Shown piece by piece: positions 33,272 through 42,066 of a stretch of 64,000 bases of DNA. Numbering within the stretch: position 1 is the first letter of the stretch; each line of letters begins with the position of its first letter. Source of the DNA: Anaerolineales bacterium. Lineage in GTDB: Bacteria; Chloroflexota; Anaerolineae; Anaerolineales; Villigracilaceae. The notes under the pieces were generated by a model. That model searched no databases. It saw only the letters and a program-made list of their open reading frames with translations, and was not told the origin of the DNA. Where the stretch lies: the NCBI GenBank assembly GCA_020634885.1, contig JACKAW010000002.1:248001-312000 (forward strand). The letters are read 5' to 3'. A program made the position numbers and the translations under genes.

Positions 33272-34603
33272 TTATTTTTTACCTTTAACTTTCACCGCTA
33301 ATAACGCTGAAAAATTCTCTTCACAAAATTCAAGGAAAGCGACTAGATCTGTGCGGAAGTGGATCTCAGCATATCGTTTGAACAGGTCTAAATTCCGCTT
33401 CAACGTCTCAGCCGAAGATTCCATCGTGGCGAAGAGCATGTTCCTAAAATCAAACTCGCCGATCTGTGCCCTTTTGCCATTGCGCCGATACAACTGATAC
33501 GCATCCGAATGTTCCAACTGTTTGATAACCTTTGCCGCCTTAACCTTCTCTTCTTTGGATACAGCCACCGGAGCGGGCGCTTCAGCCTTGACCGGTTTCT
33601 TCACAACCGGAGGCGGCGGCTCTTTCTTTGTTTTGGGCTGGGCAGTTGGACCCTTTACCTTTTCCTTCACTGGGGGCGGAGCCAACTCCATTGAAAGTTG
33701 CTTGGGGGCTTCGGCTTTTAATTTTTGAACCTTGGCTTTAGGCGCGGGTTTCTCCTGCGGCTTTGACTTGGGTTTTATCTTGGGCGCTAATTTTGCTTTT
33801 TTTGTTTCAACCGGTTTCGAAACAGGCTTGGCTTTGGGGGCGGGTTTTGCCTTTGCAACAGGTTTTGTTTTTGGCGCTGGCTTTGCCTTCACCCGTTCTG
33901 CTGGTTTCACAGCCGGTTTGGTTTTCTGGGCAGGTGCTGCCTTGGCTTTTTCAACCGGTTTCGCCTTGGGTGCGGGTTTTGCCTTTACCGCAGGTTGTGA
34001 GATTTTCTTTTTCTCTTCTGCCTTGGGTTTTTGAGTTGGTTTTGCCTTAACCGGTGCTGTCGCTTTTAGGCTTTCTTTTTGTACCTTTGGCTTGCTTTGT
34101 TTTGCCGCTTCTTTAACAGGTTGTTTCTTCTTTGCTGGTTTTTGTACAGCTTTGGCAGGCGTTTTCTCTTCAATTTTTACAGGGACGGCTTCTTTTACTG
34201 GCTCCATTACAGGCGTTACAGGTTTAGACGGAACAGGAAGAGAGACATTCAACGCCTTCGCCGTCTGTTTTGCAGATTGTTTTCCGCTGCTTTTTAACTC
34301 ATAGCCCTCACTGGGGCTGCCCTTGAGCGCACCTCTCTCTTTGGCGTTTTGCAACTGACGCGCCACCAGCGCAGAATCGGGCCAGTAGAAGTAGTTCTTG
34401 AGTGCAAAGCTGTTTGGGAAGAGTCTGAAACAGGTGGAGACGATCTCTTCGGCTGGCACGGGCGAGGCTTCAGCTTGTAATACTGCCAGGGCAAACAGAA
34501 CCAGTTCCCCGATTGGGGTTGAGGCGTATACATCCTTCTGAAATTCAGAGGAGTGCTTTGTAATGGTCGGTTTTATATTTTCTGTTTCTTTGGATGCCAT
34601 CAT
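33272..34603 (-). CDS. winged-helix-like protein with long Lys/Ala/Pro-rich linker
   Basis: A 443-residue protein in three parts. Residues 20-105 form a compact helical domain (GELVLFALAVLQ.., EEIVSTCFRLFPNSFALKNYFYWPDSALVARQL) that looks like a winged helix. Residues 110-350 are a repetitive Lys/Ala/Pro/Val linker with many AKPAPKAKPV-like units, resembling histone H1 or DNA-coating tails. Residues 355-443 are a helical domain. The basic tail suggests nucleic-acid binding. It is the first gene of an operon with the GHKL ATPase. Two adjacent ATGs are possible starts. Confidence 0.7.
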   Translation of the reverse strand: MMASKETENIKPTITKHSSEFQKDVYASTPIGELVLFALAVLQAEASPVPAEEIVSTCFRLFPNSFALKNYFYWPDSALVARQLQNAKERGALKGSPSEGYELKSSGKQSAKQTAKALNVSLPVPSKPVTPVMEPVKEAVPVKIEEKTPAKAVQKPAKKKQPVKEAAKQSKPKVQKESLKATAPVKAKPTQKPKAEEKKKISQPAVKAKPAPKAKPVEKAKAAPAQKTKPAVKPAERVKAKPAPKTKPVAKAKPAPKAKPVSKPVETKKAKLAPKIKPKSKPQEKPAPKAKVQKLKAEAPKQLSMELAPPPVKEKVKGPTAQPKTKKEPPPPVVKKPVKAEAPAPVAVSKEEKVKAAKVIKQLEHSDAYQLYRRNGKRAQIGEFDFRNMLFATMESSAETLKRNLDLFKRYAEIHFRTDLVAFLEFCEENFSALLAVKVKGKK

Positions 34604-34722
34604 TCCATCGCCTTGTTTTTTGTATAGAGTCGTGCAATTTTACACTGGTATCATAAATTCAGTTCAAATGACCTGATAATGATACATAGTATAATGCCGT
34701 CAACTCTCCCATTGGAGGAACC

Positions 34723-35121
34723 ATGACAGAAAAGAAGATCAGAGTGTTGGTAGCAAAGCCCGGCTTGGACGGACATGACCGTGGTGCAAAAGTGATCGCC
34801 CGTGCCTTGCGTGATGCCGGGATGGAAGTGATTTATACCGGCTTGCGCCAAACACCAGAGATGATCGCTGAAGCGGCGCTTCAGGAAGATGTGGATGTGG
34901 TTGGCTTGTCTGTGCTTTCGGGGGCGCACATGGCGCTTGCCCCGCGTGTGATGGAATTATTACATGCCAATGGACAATCACATGTGAAGGTGTTTTTGGG
35001 GGGGATCATCCCTGATGAAGACCTTGGAAGTTTGAAAGCGATGGGCGTCACCGGCGTTTACGGACCTGGCGCCAACACCGAAGATATTATCCGCGATATT
35101 AAACTGGCGGTTGCCGGATAG
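34723..35121 (+). CDS. methylmalonyl-CoA mutase B12-binding subunit
   Basis: A 132-residue stand-alone cobalamin-binding domain. KPGLDGHDRGAKVIA has the D-x-H-x2-G motif with H18 as the axial cobalt ligand; VVGLSVLSGAH and FLGGIIPDED complete the Rossmann fold. It matches the small subunit of two-part mutases. The catalytic subunit is not in this window; the next gene is its GTPase chaperone MeaB. RBS TTGGAGGAACC precedes the ATG. Confidence 0.88.
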   Translation: MTEKKIRVLVAKPGLDGHDRGAKVIARALRDAGMEVIYTGLRQTPEMIAEAALQEDVDVVGLSVLSGAHMALAPRVMELLHANGQSHVKVFLGGIIPDEDLGSLKAMGVTGVYGPGANTEDIIRDIKLAVAG

Positions 35122-35191
35122 GTTCATAGAGAAACACAGAGCAGAAACCGCTCTGTGTTTTGTTCTTAAGAGTAAGGATATAAGAGATTTA

Positions 35192-36196
35192 ATGACCACC
35201 CCTCAGGCAGTTCTAAATGGTGAAAGGCTGGCTCTTGCCCGAATGTTGACCAAAGTGGAAAACAATTCGGAAGAGGGGCGTCTGGCATTGATGGAACTCT
35301 TCCCTCACACCGGCAGGGCGCATCTCATTGGGGTGACGGGTGCGCCCGGTACGGGTAAATCGTCGCTGGTGAATCAGTTGGCGCTGCATTATCGCAAGCA
35401 GCAAAATAAGCGGGTTGCGATTGTGGCGGTGGATCCTTCCAGCCCGTTTACGGGTGGGGCGGTGCTGGGGGATCGTGTTCGTATGCGCGACCTTTCGGGT
35501 GATCCGAATGTTTTCATCCGTTCGATGGCTTCACGCGGTTCGCTGGGCGGGTTGGCACAGTCTACTGCCAATGTGGTGCAGGTCTTTGATGCGGCGGGGT
35601 TTGATGTGGTGATCGTGGAAACCGTGGGCGCGGGGCAAAGTGAAGTGGATATTGCCCGCCTCGCTCATACCACGTTGGTTGTGGAAGCTCCCGGGCTTGG
35701 GGATGACATCCAAGCCATTAAGGCGGGTATTTTGGAGATCGCAGATATTTTGGTTGTCAACAAAGCCGATAGACCCGGTGTGGAGAATACCGAAAAGGCG
35801 TTGAAGACCATGCTGGAATTGGCGCACCCAGCCGAGCGGGTTTTCAAACACCATGGCACTTATATGGGCGTTGCAGCGCCCAAGTCAAACCTCAACAAAG
35901 CCGTGTGGATTCCGTCCATTCAGCGCACGATCTCAACCGAGGGGACAGGGATTGCCGAACTGGTGGATGCAATTGCGAAGCACACGGCGTATCTACGCTC
36001 CAGTGGCGGTTGGGCTCTTCGTGAGCGTACCAGGCTCGAGGTCGAGTTGGAGGCGTTGCTCCGTGAAGGCTTGATGAATAAATTTAGAGAGTCCACAACG
36101 GCTGAGGCGTTTGAGCAGGCGCTTGAGGCAGTTATTCAAAGAAAGGTATCGCCCTGGGAAGCGGCAAATGACCTTTTGAAAGGGAGTACAGCATGA
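35192..36196 (+). CDS. meaB: methylmalonyl-CoA mutase-associated GTPase MeaB
   Basis: G3E-family GTPase that loads and protects the adenosylcobalamin of mutases. P-loop GAPGTGKSS (50-58), the switch region VVIVETVGAGQSEVDIA, and the guanine motif NKAD are present; the ARGK-type C-terminal helix is complete. 334 residues from ATG 35192, chosen because AAGGATATAAGAG precedes it and because the longer frame would overlap the B12-subunit gene. Operon with the B12-binding subunit. Confidence 0.92.
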   Translation: MTTPQAVLNGERLALARMLTKVENNSEEGRLALMELFPHTGRAHLIGVTGAPGTGKSSLVNQLALHYRKQQNKRVAIVAVDPSSPFTGGAVLGDRVRMRDLSGDPNVFIRSMASRGSLGGLAQSTANVVQVFDAAGFDVVIVETVGAGQSEVDIARLAHTTLVVEAPGLGDDIQAIKAGILEIADILVVNKADRPGVENTEKALKTMLELAHPAERVFKHHGTYMGVAAPKSNLNKAVWIPSIQRTISTEGTGIAELVDAIAKHTAYLRSSGGWALRERTRLEVELEALLREGLMNKFRESTTAEAFEQALEAVIQRKVSPWEAANDLLKGSTA

Positions 36197-36750
36197 GCAT
36201 TATTTATGGCAAACGTATACGACTGCGCGCAGTAGAACGGGAAGATGTACGAAAATTCCATGAATGGGTCAACGACCCGGAAGTGACTGCCGGGCTGGTG
36301 ATGCGTGTGCCCTTGTCACTACGAGATGAAGAGGAATGGCTGGAGCGTGTTTCAAAAGCCGACCCAAACCAGAAACCCCTTGCCATTGAAATACGCAAGG
36401 GCAAGGCTTGGAAGTTGATCGGGAATTGCGGTGCATTTGGTATTGATGTGGTGAGCCGCAGCAGCGAGTTGGGCATTATGATCGGCGCAAAGGAAGAGTG
36501 GAATAAAGGGTATGGCGCTGAAGCCATGACCCTGTTGCTGAAACACGGTTTTGAAACCTTGAACTTAAACCGCATTTTTTTGCGGGTGTATTCAGAGAAT
36601 GTTCGTGCTGTGCGATCTTATGAGAAAGCGGGCTTTGTACTGGAAGGCAGGATGCGCGAGGCGGTTTACAAACATGGAAAATACGACGACGTACTTATTA
36701 TGAGTATGCTGCGCTCGGAATGGGATACGAAAATTAAGGAGACGCAATAA
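36193..36750 (+). CDS. GNAT acetyltransferase (RimJ/RimL-like)
   Basis: A 185-residue N-acetyltransferase. RLRAVEREDVRKFHEWVNDPEV is the RimJ/RimL-type start; the acetyl-CoA loop is GIMIGAKEEWNKGYGAEAM and the C-terminal NLNRIFLRVYSENVRAVRSYEKAGFVLEG is typical. The substrate is unknown. ATGA overlap with meaB and 2 nt to prs. Confidence 0.88.
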   Translation: MSIIYGKRIRLRAVEREDVRKFHEWVNDPEVTAGLVMRVPLSLRDEEEWLERVSKADPNQKPLAIEIRKGKAWKLIGNCGAFGIDVVSRSSELGIMIGAKEEWNKGYGAEAMTLLLKHGFETLNLNRIFLRVYSENVRAVRSYEKAGFVLEGRMREAVYKHGKYDDVLIMSMLRSEWDTKIKETQ

Positions 36751-36752
36751 TT

Positions 36753-37742
36753 ATGGCACATGTTCATCACGATTTGAAAGTGTACGGAGGAATCAAGTTG
36801 TTTGGCGGAACTGGTTCGCCCGAACTTGCAAAAAAGATCGCAGATTATCTCGATATGCCCTTGAGCGACCGTGAAGTGATCGAGTTCCCGAACGAGAATT
36901 TATTTATTAAGTTGGGCGGCAGTGTACGCGGACAGGATGTATATGTGATCCAGACCACCACGTCGCCGGTACACCGCAACTTGATGGAACTGCTTATCAT
37001 GATCCAGACCTTAAAGCTGGATTCAGCGGCACGGATCACAGCGGTTGTTCCATATGTTTGCTACGGTCGCTCAGATAAGAAAGACCAGCCGCGTGTTCCC
37101 ATATCTGCCAGGCTTGTGGCAGATATGATCGAAGTGGCAGGCGCAGACCGTTATATGACGCTTGATCCTCACGCGGGTCAGATTCAGGGCTTTTTCTCCA
37201 TTCCTGGTGATGTATTGACCGCATCTCATTTAATGGTGGAGTACATCAATGAAAAATTGCGCCCTGATATGAAAGACCCGGTGGTCATCTCTGTAGATTT
37301 GGGTTTTGCAAAAAAGGGACGTAACTATGCCGCAGATATGGATATGCCGATTGCCTTTATTGAGAAGCGCAGGCAGGGGAATGATGCCAAAGCCGAGGCA
37401 TTGACCTTGATCGGCGATGTGAAAGATCGGGATGTCATTATTGTGGATGACGAGGTGGATACGGGCGGTTCTATTTCACAGGCTGTAGATGTGGCAAAAA
37501 AGAATGGCGCGCGTGATATTTACCTGATGTTCACACACCCCATTCTTTCCGGTCCGGGGGCAGAACGGCTGGCGGCTTTGGAAATTAAACAGATCATCAC
37601 CACCGATTCGGTGCCCATCTCAGAGGCAAAGATGAAGCTGCTCAATGGGAAGATCACGGTTCTATCCATTGCCCCGTTATTGGGGGAGGTCATTCGCCGC
37701 GCTCATGAAGGACGCTCGGTGGGTGAGATGTTTAACGAGTAA
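36753..37742 (+). CDS. prs: ribose-phosphate pyrophosphokinase
   Basis: Makes PRPP from ribose 5-phosphate and ATP. FGGTGSPELAKKIADYL, the flexible-loop region PYVCYGRSDKKDQPR (usually PY..YARQDRK), the HAGQIQGFF strand and the PRPP loop VIIVDDEVDTGGS are visible. 329 residues. The first seven residues MAHVHHD are an addition relative to common forms. It supplies PRPP for the phosphoribosyltransferase encoded at 42067-42618, among others. Confidence 0.93.
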   Translation: MAHVHHDLKVYGGIKLFGGTGSPELAKKIADYLDMPLSDREVIEFPNENLFIKLGGSVRGQDVYVIQTTTSPVHRNLMELLIMIQTLKLDSAARITAVVPYVCYGRSDKKDQPRVPISARLVADMIEVAGADRYMTLDPHAGQIQGFFSIPGDVLTASHLMVEYINEKLRPDMKDPVVISVDLGFAKKGRNYAADMDMPIAFIEKRRQGNDAKAEALTLIGDVKDRDVIIVDDEVDTGGSISQAVDVAKKNGARDIYLMFTHPILSGPGAERLAALEIKQIITTDSVPISEAKMKLLNGKITVLSIAPLLGEVIRRAHEGRSVGEMFNE

Positions 37743-37756
37743 ATACAAGCGCACCC

Positions 37757-38578
37757 ATGCCTGAACTTCCCGAAGTTGAAACCGTAGCCCGCACCATCGA
37801 ACCGGATGTGATTGGACGAGTGATCATCTCGGCAGAGGTGCGTTGGGCAAAAACCGTTGCAACACCTTCTCCCAAACAGTTCAAAGAGCAAATTCAGGGG
37901 CAAAAGGTTCTTGGCGTTTCACGGCGGGCAAAGTACCTGGTCATTCGGCTTGAAAATTACAGTTTGCTAATTCATCTGCGGATGAGTGGCGATCTTGCCG
38001 TAAGAAAAGGTAAAATTAGTGCAGAAAAGCACGACCGTCTCATCCTTGCCTTGAAAGGCAGACGCGGCGAGGAAAGTTACCTTGCATTCAACGATACACG
38101 CAAGTTTGGGCGGGTTTGGCTGACGGATAACCCCGAATCTGTTTTGGGTAAATTAGGACCTGAGCCGCTTGGCAGGGTATTCACACCCAAATGGCTGTAT
38201 GAGAATTTGCACAAGCGCAGCCGTCAACTAAAACCGTTGTTGTTAGACCAGACGTTTCTTGCAGGGGTTGGCAACATCTATGCAGATGAGTCCTTACACA
38301 TGGCGAAGCTGCACCCGCTCGGGTTGTCGAATGCTGTAACGCCGAAACAGGCAAAGGTGTTGTGTGAGGCGATACGGTCGGTCTTACGAGAAGGTATCCG
38401 CCGGAATGGCGCCAGCATTGATTGGGTCTATCGCGGCGGCGAGTATCAAAATCATTTTCGTGTGTATGATCGCGAAGGCACACCCTGCCTTGTCTGCGGT
38501 ACTGAGATTCAAAAGCTGACGGTAGGGCAGCGCGGCACCCATGTATGCCCAAAATGCCAGCCGCTCGAAAGGAATTAA
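37757..38578 (+). CDS. mutM: formamidopyrimidine-DNA glycosylase
   Basis: Removes 8-oxoguanine and FapyG from DNA. MPELPEVET with the catalytic Pro and Glu, the H2TH region (LLDQTFLAGVGNIYADE) and a C-terminal zinc finger CLVCGTEIQKLTVGQRGTHVCPKCQ with four Cys are all present. 273 residues, normal length. It starts 14 nt after prs, so it is probably in the same transcript. Confidence 0.95.
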   Translation: MPELPEVETVARTIEPDVIGRVIISAEVRWAKTVATPSPKQFKEQIQGQKVLGVSRRAKYLVIRLENYSLLIHLRMSGDLAVRKGKISAEKHDRLILALKGRRGEESYLAFNDTRKFGRVWLTDNPESVLGKLGPEPLGRVFTPKWLYENLHKRSRQLKPLLLDQTFLAGVGNIYADESLHMAKLHPLGLSNAVTPKQAKVLCEAIRSVLREGIRRNGASIDWVYRGGEYQNHFRVYDREGTPCLVCGTEIQKLTVGQRGTHVCPKCQPLERN

Positions 38579-38579
38579 C

Positions 38580-39407
38580 ATGCAGTTTGATTTCGCCACC
38601 ACTACTCTTCCGACCCTGGTATTGTGGGGGTTGGGGCTGCTGGTCTTTTTGATCGGCGGCGGGCTTGGCTATTTCAATATGAACATTGATGCGAATAAGA
38701 AGCTTGAGGGGATTGATCAGAAGATGAAGATATTGAAAGCCGAGACAGACCGAAAAATTGCAGATGCCAATAGCAAATTGGAGGAAGCCCGTGCGCTTGA
38801 GGCTGAATATCAAAAAAATCCCATGGTTGAATCTTCGTCGATGTTGAGCCTTAAAAACGACGGCGGGCAGCATGTAAAAGTTTATATGGACGGGCAGCCT
38901 TTGACCGCGCCGCTTACACCGGAAAAGCGCAAACGGTTGATCGAATTGATCAATCATATCCGTCCCTGGTTGGAAGGTTCAACCACAGAACCGCGCCCCA
39001 TGGAACCCGCCCGTGATGTTTCAAAGCCGGTCAACAGTACACCTCTTCCGCCCTCCCCAACATCAAAGCCTTTTCCTCCTTCTCAGGCAAGTTATCCTCC
39101 TGCCGAGGTAAAGCCGGTTCCGCTGACGATTTCATTGAATTCCAATAAACCCAAAATGGACCCGGAGATGGAATATAAATTGTTGAGCATGGTTCAACAG
39201 ATCGATCGGGTTTTGCAAGCAAGGATTGATGGAACGCCGCTTGCAGAGATGGGTGTTCAGTTAAAAGATACTTTGCAAGGCGGTTTGCAGGTTCATATCG
39301 GTACCGTAGTCTACGAAACGATTGATGATGTGCCTGATGCCAATGTGAGGAATGCCATCCGCGCTGCAATTGCCGAGTGGGAGCAAAAATACATACCAGG
39401 TACTTGA
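38580..39407 (+). CDS. membrane-anchored coiled-coil protein, unknown
   Basis: A 275-residue protein with one N-terminal helix (about 9-31), a charged coiled coil (about 35-75), a Pro-rich linker (about 140-190) and a C-terminal helical/beta domain (about 195-275). No family is recognised. The start at 38580 has AAAGGAATTAAC upstream and lies 1 nt after mutM. It ends the operon at a strong terminator. Confidence 0.65.
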   Translation: MQFDFATTTLPTLVLWGLGLLVFLIGGGLGYFNMNIDANKKLEGIDQKMKILKAETDRKIADANSKLEEARALEAEYQKNPMVESSSMLSLKNDGGQHVKVYMDGQPLTAPLTPEKRKRLIELINHIRPWLEGSTTEPRPMEPARDVSKPVNSTPLPPSPTSKPFPPSQASYPPAEVKPVPLTISLNSNKPKMDPEMEYKLLSMVQQIDRVLQARIDGTPLAEMGVQLKDTLQGGLQVHIGTVVYETIDDVPDANVRNAIRAAIAEWEQKYIPGT

Positions 39408-39420
39408 TCTGGATTAAATT

Positions 39421-39458
39421 AAAAGAGGCGAAGGTTTTACCCTTCGCCTCTTTTTGTT
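39421..39458. terminator. bidirectional terminator
   Basis: AAAAGAGGCGAAGG and CCTTCGCCTCTTTT pair around TTTTAC, with A- and T-runs on the two sides; it ends the operon from 34723 and the minus-strand gene that stops at 39457. Confidence 0.92.
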
Positions 39459-41082
39459 ACTCGCTTTTCAAAAGAAAATCACCGTTTTTTAGAATGCCTT
39501 CTAAAACAACCTGTATTGACTTTGAGTTGAGCAATGCGTCAAATTTAAAGGGTTTGAGCTTTGTCTGTGTTACCCGCACAGACGGTTCAAGAAAATCTCC
39601 AAACGGCAGGGAGGTGCGGTACAACTGGTAATAAAGAAATCGGCGGGCATTGCGCTTGAATTCGGCAGGAATTTTGATCTCCTCTGCCGATAAAAATTCT
39701 TGCGTTGTTTTTTTCACTTCTTCCACCGTCTGTGGGAAGAACACGGTGGGGTATTGTGTAAACCTTGCCTTACCCGCGCATAAAACCGCCGCTCCCATAA
39801 TGGAAGCTTCCAAGCCGATGGTGGAGTTGTAGATCATGACAAATTTGGATTTCTGGATCAACTCGTAGGAACTGAGCGTTTCGCGCGGGCTGATAAAAAT
39901 TACATTCGGCTCTTTCTGGACCTCGTGCCTGTTCACCCAACCCTCAACCGTTTCACGGCTCGATTTTCTTACCCGCGTTTCATCGGGGTGTGCGCGGATG
40001 ACAAATAGCGTATCTCGATTTTGGCGGATGATCTCCAACGCCATATCCAGCCAGGTGAACATATCTTCAAAGACGGTATTGGCATGAGGCTGGCTGGTAT
40101 CGAAGATGACGTTGGTAAAGATGGGGACGATCTGTTTGAAGTTCGCGGCTTTTTTCAAAAACCCTTCGTCCAGCCCTTTCATGTCTGCCCAAAACTTGAC
40201 GCCCGCCATCGTAAAATCGCCTTGAAAGCGTTTGGCAAGGTAGGCATCAAGTTTGGCGTTTTGCGCTTCACTCAACTCAAACTCGTCGGGGATATGAATG
40301 GGGTAGGCGGTTGCTTCGCCTTCGGTGAAGTATGCGGTGGCAGGTTGTAAACCCACTTCGTGGGTGATGACGCGCAATCCGCGTTTTTGGGCGATGAAAC
40401 GAGCCGTCGCTTCGGGGAAGAACTGTCCGTTAAACACCACCACAGCCCGAGGCTGAGTCTGATCGAGAAAGTCCGAAAATTTTTGCGCCACATTCCATGC
40501 AGACAAAATGTACTCACGCAAAAGATAACGGGTGTTTTCATCATCGTCCAAATGGTGAATACGCAAAATCCAGCGCAGACCAGGCAGGCAGAGTGGACCA
40601 AGCGGAATATTTTGAAAATGAAAAGTGGAAAGCTCTTCGACAGAGAGGGTTGCGATCTGAGTTGCAAGTTCAGAATCTCTCTGAAAGTTGAACCAATGAA
40701 CCTGCGACCTTTGCCCTTGAATTTCTGACGGCGTCCCTGCATACAATGCCTTGCTCTGCATCAAGCATGATCTACACGGCATTTCTTTTTGTGGAGTTTC
40801 GCGGTTTGTACCCAGCACGCATTTGCTCATGCCTGAATTGCAGGAAAAATAAGCTACGGGAATTCCCTGCAAGCGCAATGCCCATGTGGTCAATATATGA
40901 AACCCGCTATTCCAGGAAAGATCGTCAATGCCGGTGGAGGCTTTGAAAAAAACGACCGGCGCGCCAGTTGCTTGGGGTTCTTTACGAGCCACCTCACGAG
41001 CAACGGAAGCTACTTTGAGCAGGGTCAGCCTGCGGACGAGCCCGCGTTTGATGCGTTGGGTATAGAGTTCTCTTAAGTTCAT
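39457..41082 (-). CDS. GT-B-like surface polysaccharide protein
   Basis: A 541-residue protein with features of capsule or surface-carbohydrate glycosyltransferases: RAVVVFNGQFFPEATARFIAQKRGLRVITHEVG in the N-terminal Rossmann domain and LFVIRAHPDET...EPNVIFISPRETLSSYELIQKSKFVMIYNSTIGLEASIMG in the C-terminal domain, as in capsule synthesis (KpsS/LipB-like) folds. A Cys-containing GMSKCVLG..MPCRSCL segment may bind metal. The start at 41082 is chosen because TATAAT (minus strand, 41090-41095) ends only 7 nt upstream with no Shine-Dalgarno, suggesting a leaderless mRNA; in-frame ATG 41091 lies inside that -10. A sulfotransferase is encoded upstream. Confidence 0.65.
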   Translation of the reverse strand: MNLRELYTQRIKRGLVRRLTLLKVASVAREVARKEPQATGAPVVFFKASTGIDDLSWNSGFHILTTWALRLQGIPVAYFSCNSGMSKCVLGTNRETPQKEMPCRSCLMQSKALYAGTPSEIQGQRSQVHWFNFQRDSELATQIATLSVEELSTFHFQNIPLGPLCLPGLRWILRIHHLDDDENTRYLLREYILSAWNVAQKFSDFLDQTQPRAVVVFNGQFFPEATARFIAQKRGLRVITHEVGLQPATAYFTEGEATAYPIHIPDEFELSEAQNAKLDAYLAKRFQGDFTMAGVKFWADMKGLDEGFLKKAANFKQIVPIFTNVIFDTSQPHANTVFEDMFTWLDMALEIIRQNRDTLFVIRAHPDETRVRKSSRETVEGWVNRHEVQKEPNVIFISPRETLSSYELIQKSKFVMIYNSTIGLEASIMGAAVLCAGKARFTQYPTVFFPQTVEEVKKTTQEFLSAEEIKIPAEFKRNARRFLYYQLYRTSLPFGDFLEPSVRVTQTKLKPFKFDALLNSKSIQVVLEGILKNGDFLLKSE

Positions 41083-41103
41083 TGAGGTCATTATACCCAG
41101 CGC

Positions 41104-41152
41104 GGTCACAAATTGCGCTTTTTTGAGAAGGGGGAACGCGCAATTTGTGACC
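41104..41152. promoter_or_regulatory. 15-bp inverted repeat over a promoter
   Basis: GGTCACAAATTGCGC and GCGCAATTTGTGACC, perfect 15-bp arms separated by 19 bp, end 8 bp upstream of the TATAAT at 41090-41095. Position suggests an operator controlling the glycosyltransferase-like gene. Confidence 0.55.
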
Positions 41153-41169
41153 GTGGGCATTATATAAAC

Positions 41170-41199
41170 AAAAAGGACGGCTATTCGCCGTCTTTTTTT
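41170..41199 (-). terminator. terminator of sulfotransferase gene
   Basis: GACGGC-GAATA-GCCGTC on the minus strand, followed by CCTTTTTGTTT, right behind the stop at 41201. Confidence 0.85.
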
Positions 41200-41200
41200 A

Positions 41201-42061
41201 TTACCACTCGTTATTTTTTTCGTACCCCAGCCTCACCAGTAAATCGCCAGCCACTTCTTTGAATAACTTTTTGTGCGCATCTGTAAAGTGCTGCGTCCAG
41301 CCGCCGGTTTTGCCCGAGCGGAAGGTGTGACTCTTCTTCGGTTGAATGGCTTCGACCAAAATGGGGAGTGCCTTCTCGCGCGGAGTGGGGATCTTGTAGC
41401 CGGTCTTTTCCACTTCATCGAGCATTTTCAAAAGCGTAGCATCGCGCTTGTTGATGAGGTCTTCAAAGCGAATGCACATCGTATTCTTTTGTTCGAGCCA
41501 TGCGAACACGCCATCATACCGCTGCAAAACACTGACCATTTTCATGCCGTCTTTTTCAATGCCGGTAATTGCCACATTGAGCCTTGCGCCAAAATCGGGC
41601 AGAGAGTTGTAGTAATCGTGCATCCCATGTTCTTCGTGCATGTCGGTTGCAAAGAACACCTGCGAGACGAGCATATCCCTCGGGTCGCGGTAAATGAAAA
41701 AGTTTACGCGCCCGTCCGAGGTCAAGAAAGAGGCGTTCTCTGGCGTGGCGTCCACGTATCCCCAGCCGATCACACCATTGGGAGTATGCTTTAAATCCGC
41801 AAGAATTTCTTCTTTTGACTTCCTTCGTCCTTTGTAGGTGATCGTGCGTACCGGGTCGGCATCCACGTATTTGTACGGCATGATCCTGGTGAAACCGTTC
41901 ATCACCTGCAAAAGCAAATGAGACCCGCTCTTCGGTTTTGAATTTGCAAAGATCGGTGGGGCATCGTTAAAAGAAAACCGCTTCCAATGCCAAATGGCTT
42001 GGGCGGTTTTTCCATAGGGTCTAAGAGCGCGGCGAATCTGTTGTTTGATTCCCATATTCAA
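41201..42061 (-). CDS. PAPS-dependent sulfotransferase
   Basis: A 286-residue sulfotransferase that would move sulfate from PAPS to a hydroxyl or amine. The 5'-phosphosulfate loop is SKPKSGSHLLLQV (about 39-51), the 3'-phosphate site YRDPRDMLVSQVF, and the C-terminal RSGKTGGWTQHFT loop is typical of the sulfotransferase 1 family. The acceptor is unknown; a surface glycan made with the neighbouring GT-like protein is a guess. It lies 5 nt downstream of a phosphoribosyltransferase gene. Confidence 0.87.
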   Translation of the reverse strand: MNMGIKQQIRRALRPYGKTAQAIWHWKRFSFNDAPPIFANSKPKSGSHLLLQVMNGFTRIMPYKYVDADPVRTITYKGRRKSKEEILADLKHTPNGVIGWGYVDATPENASFLTSDGRVNFFIYRDPRDMLVSQVFFATDMHEEHGMHDYYNSLPDFGARLNVAITGIEKDGMKMVSVLQRYDGVFAWLEQKNTMCIRFEDLINKRDATLLKMLDEVEKTGYKIPTPREKALPILVEAIQPKKSHTFRSGKTGGWTQHFTDAHKKLFKEVAGDLLVRLGYEKNNEW

Positions 42062-42066
42062 AAAAA

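Noticed and set aside
41083..41160. Longer N terminus of the GT-like protein
   Set aside because: It would cross the 15-bp inverted repeat and the TATAAT element.
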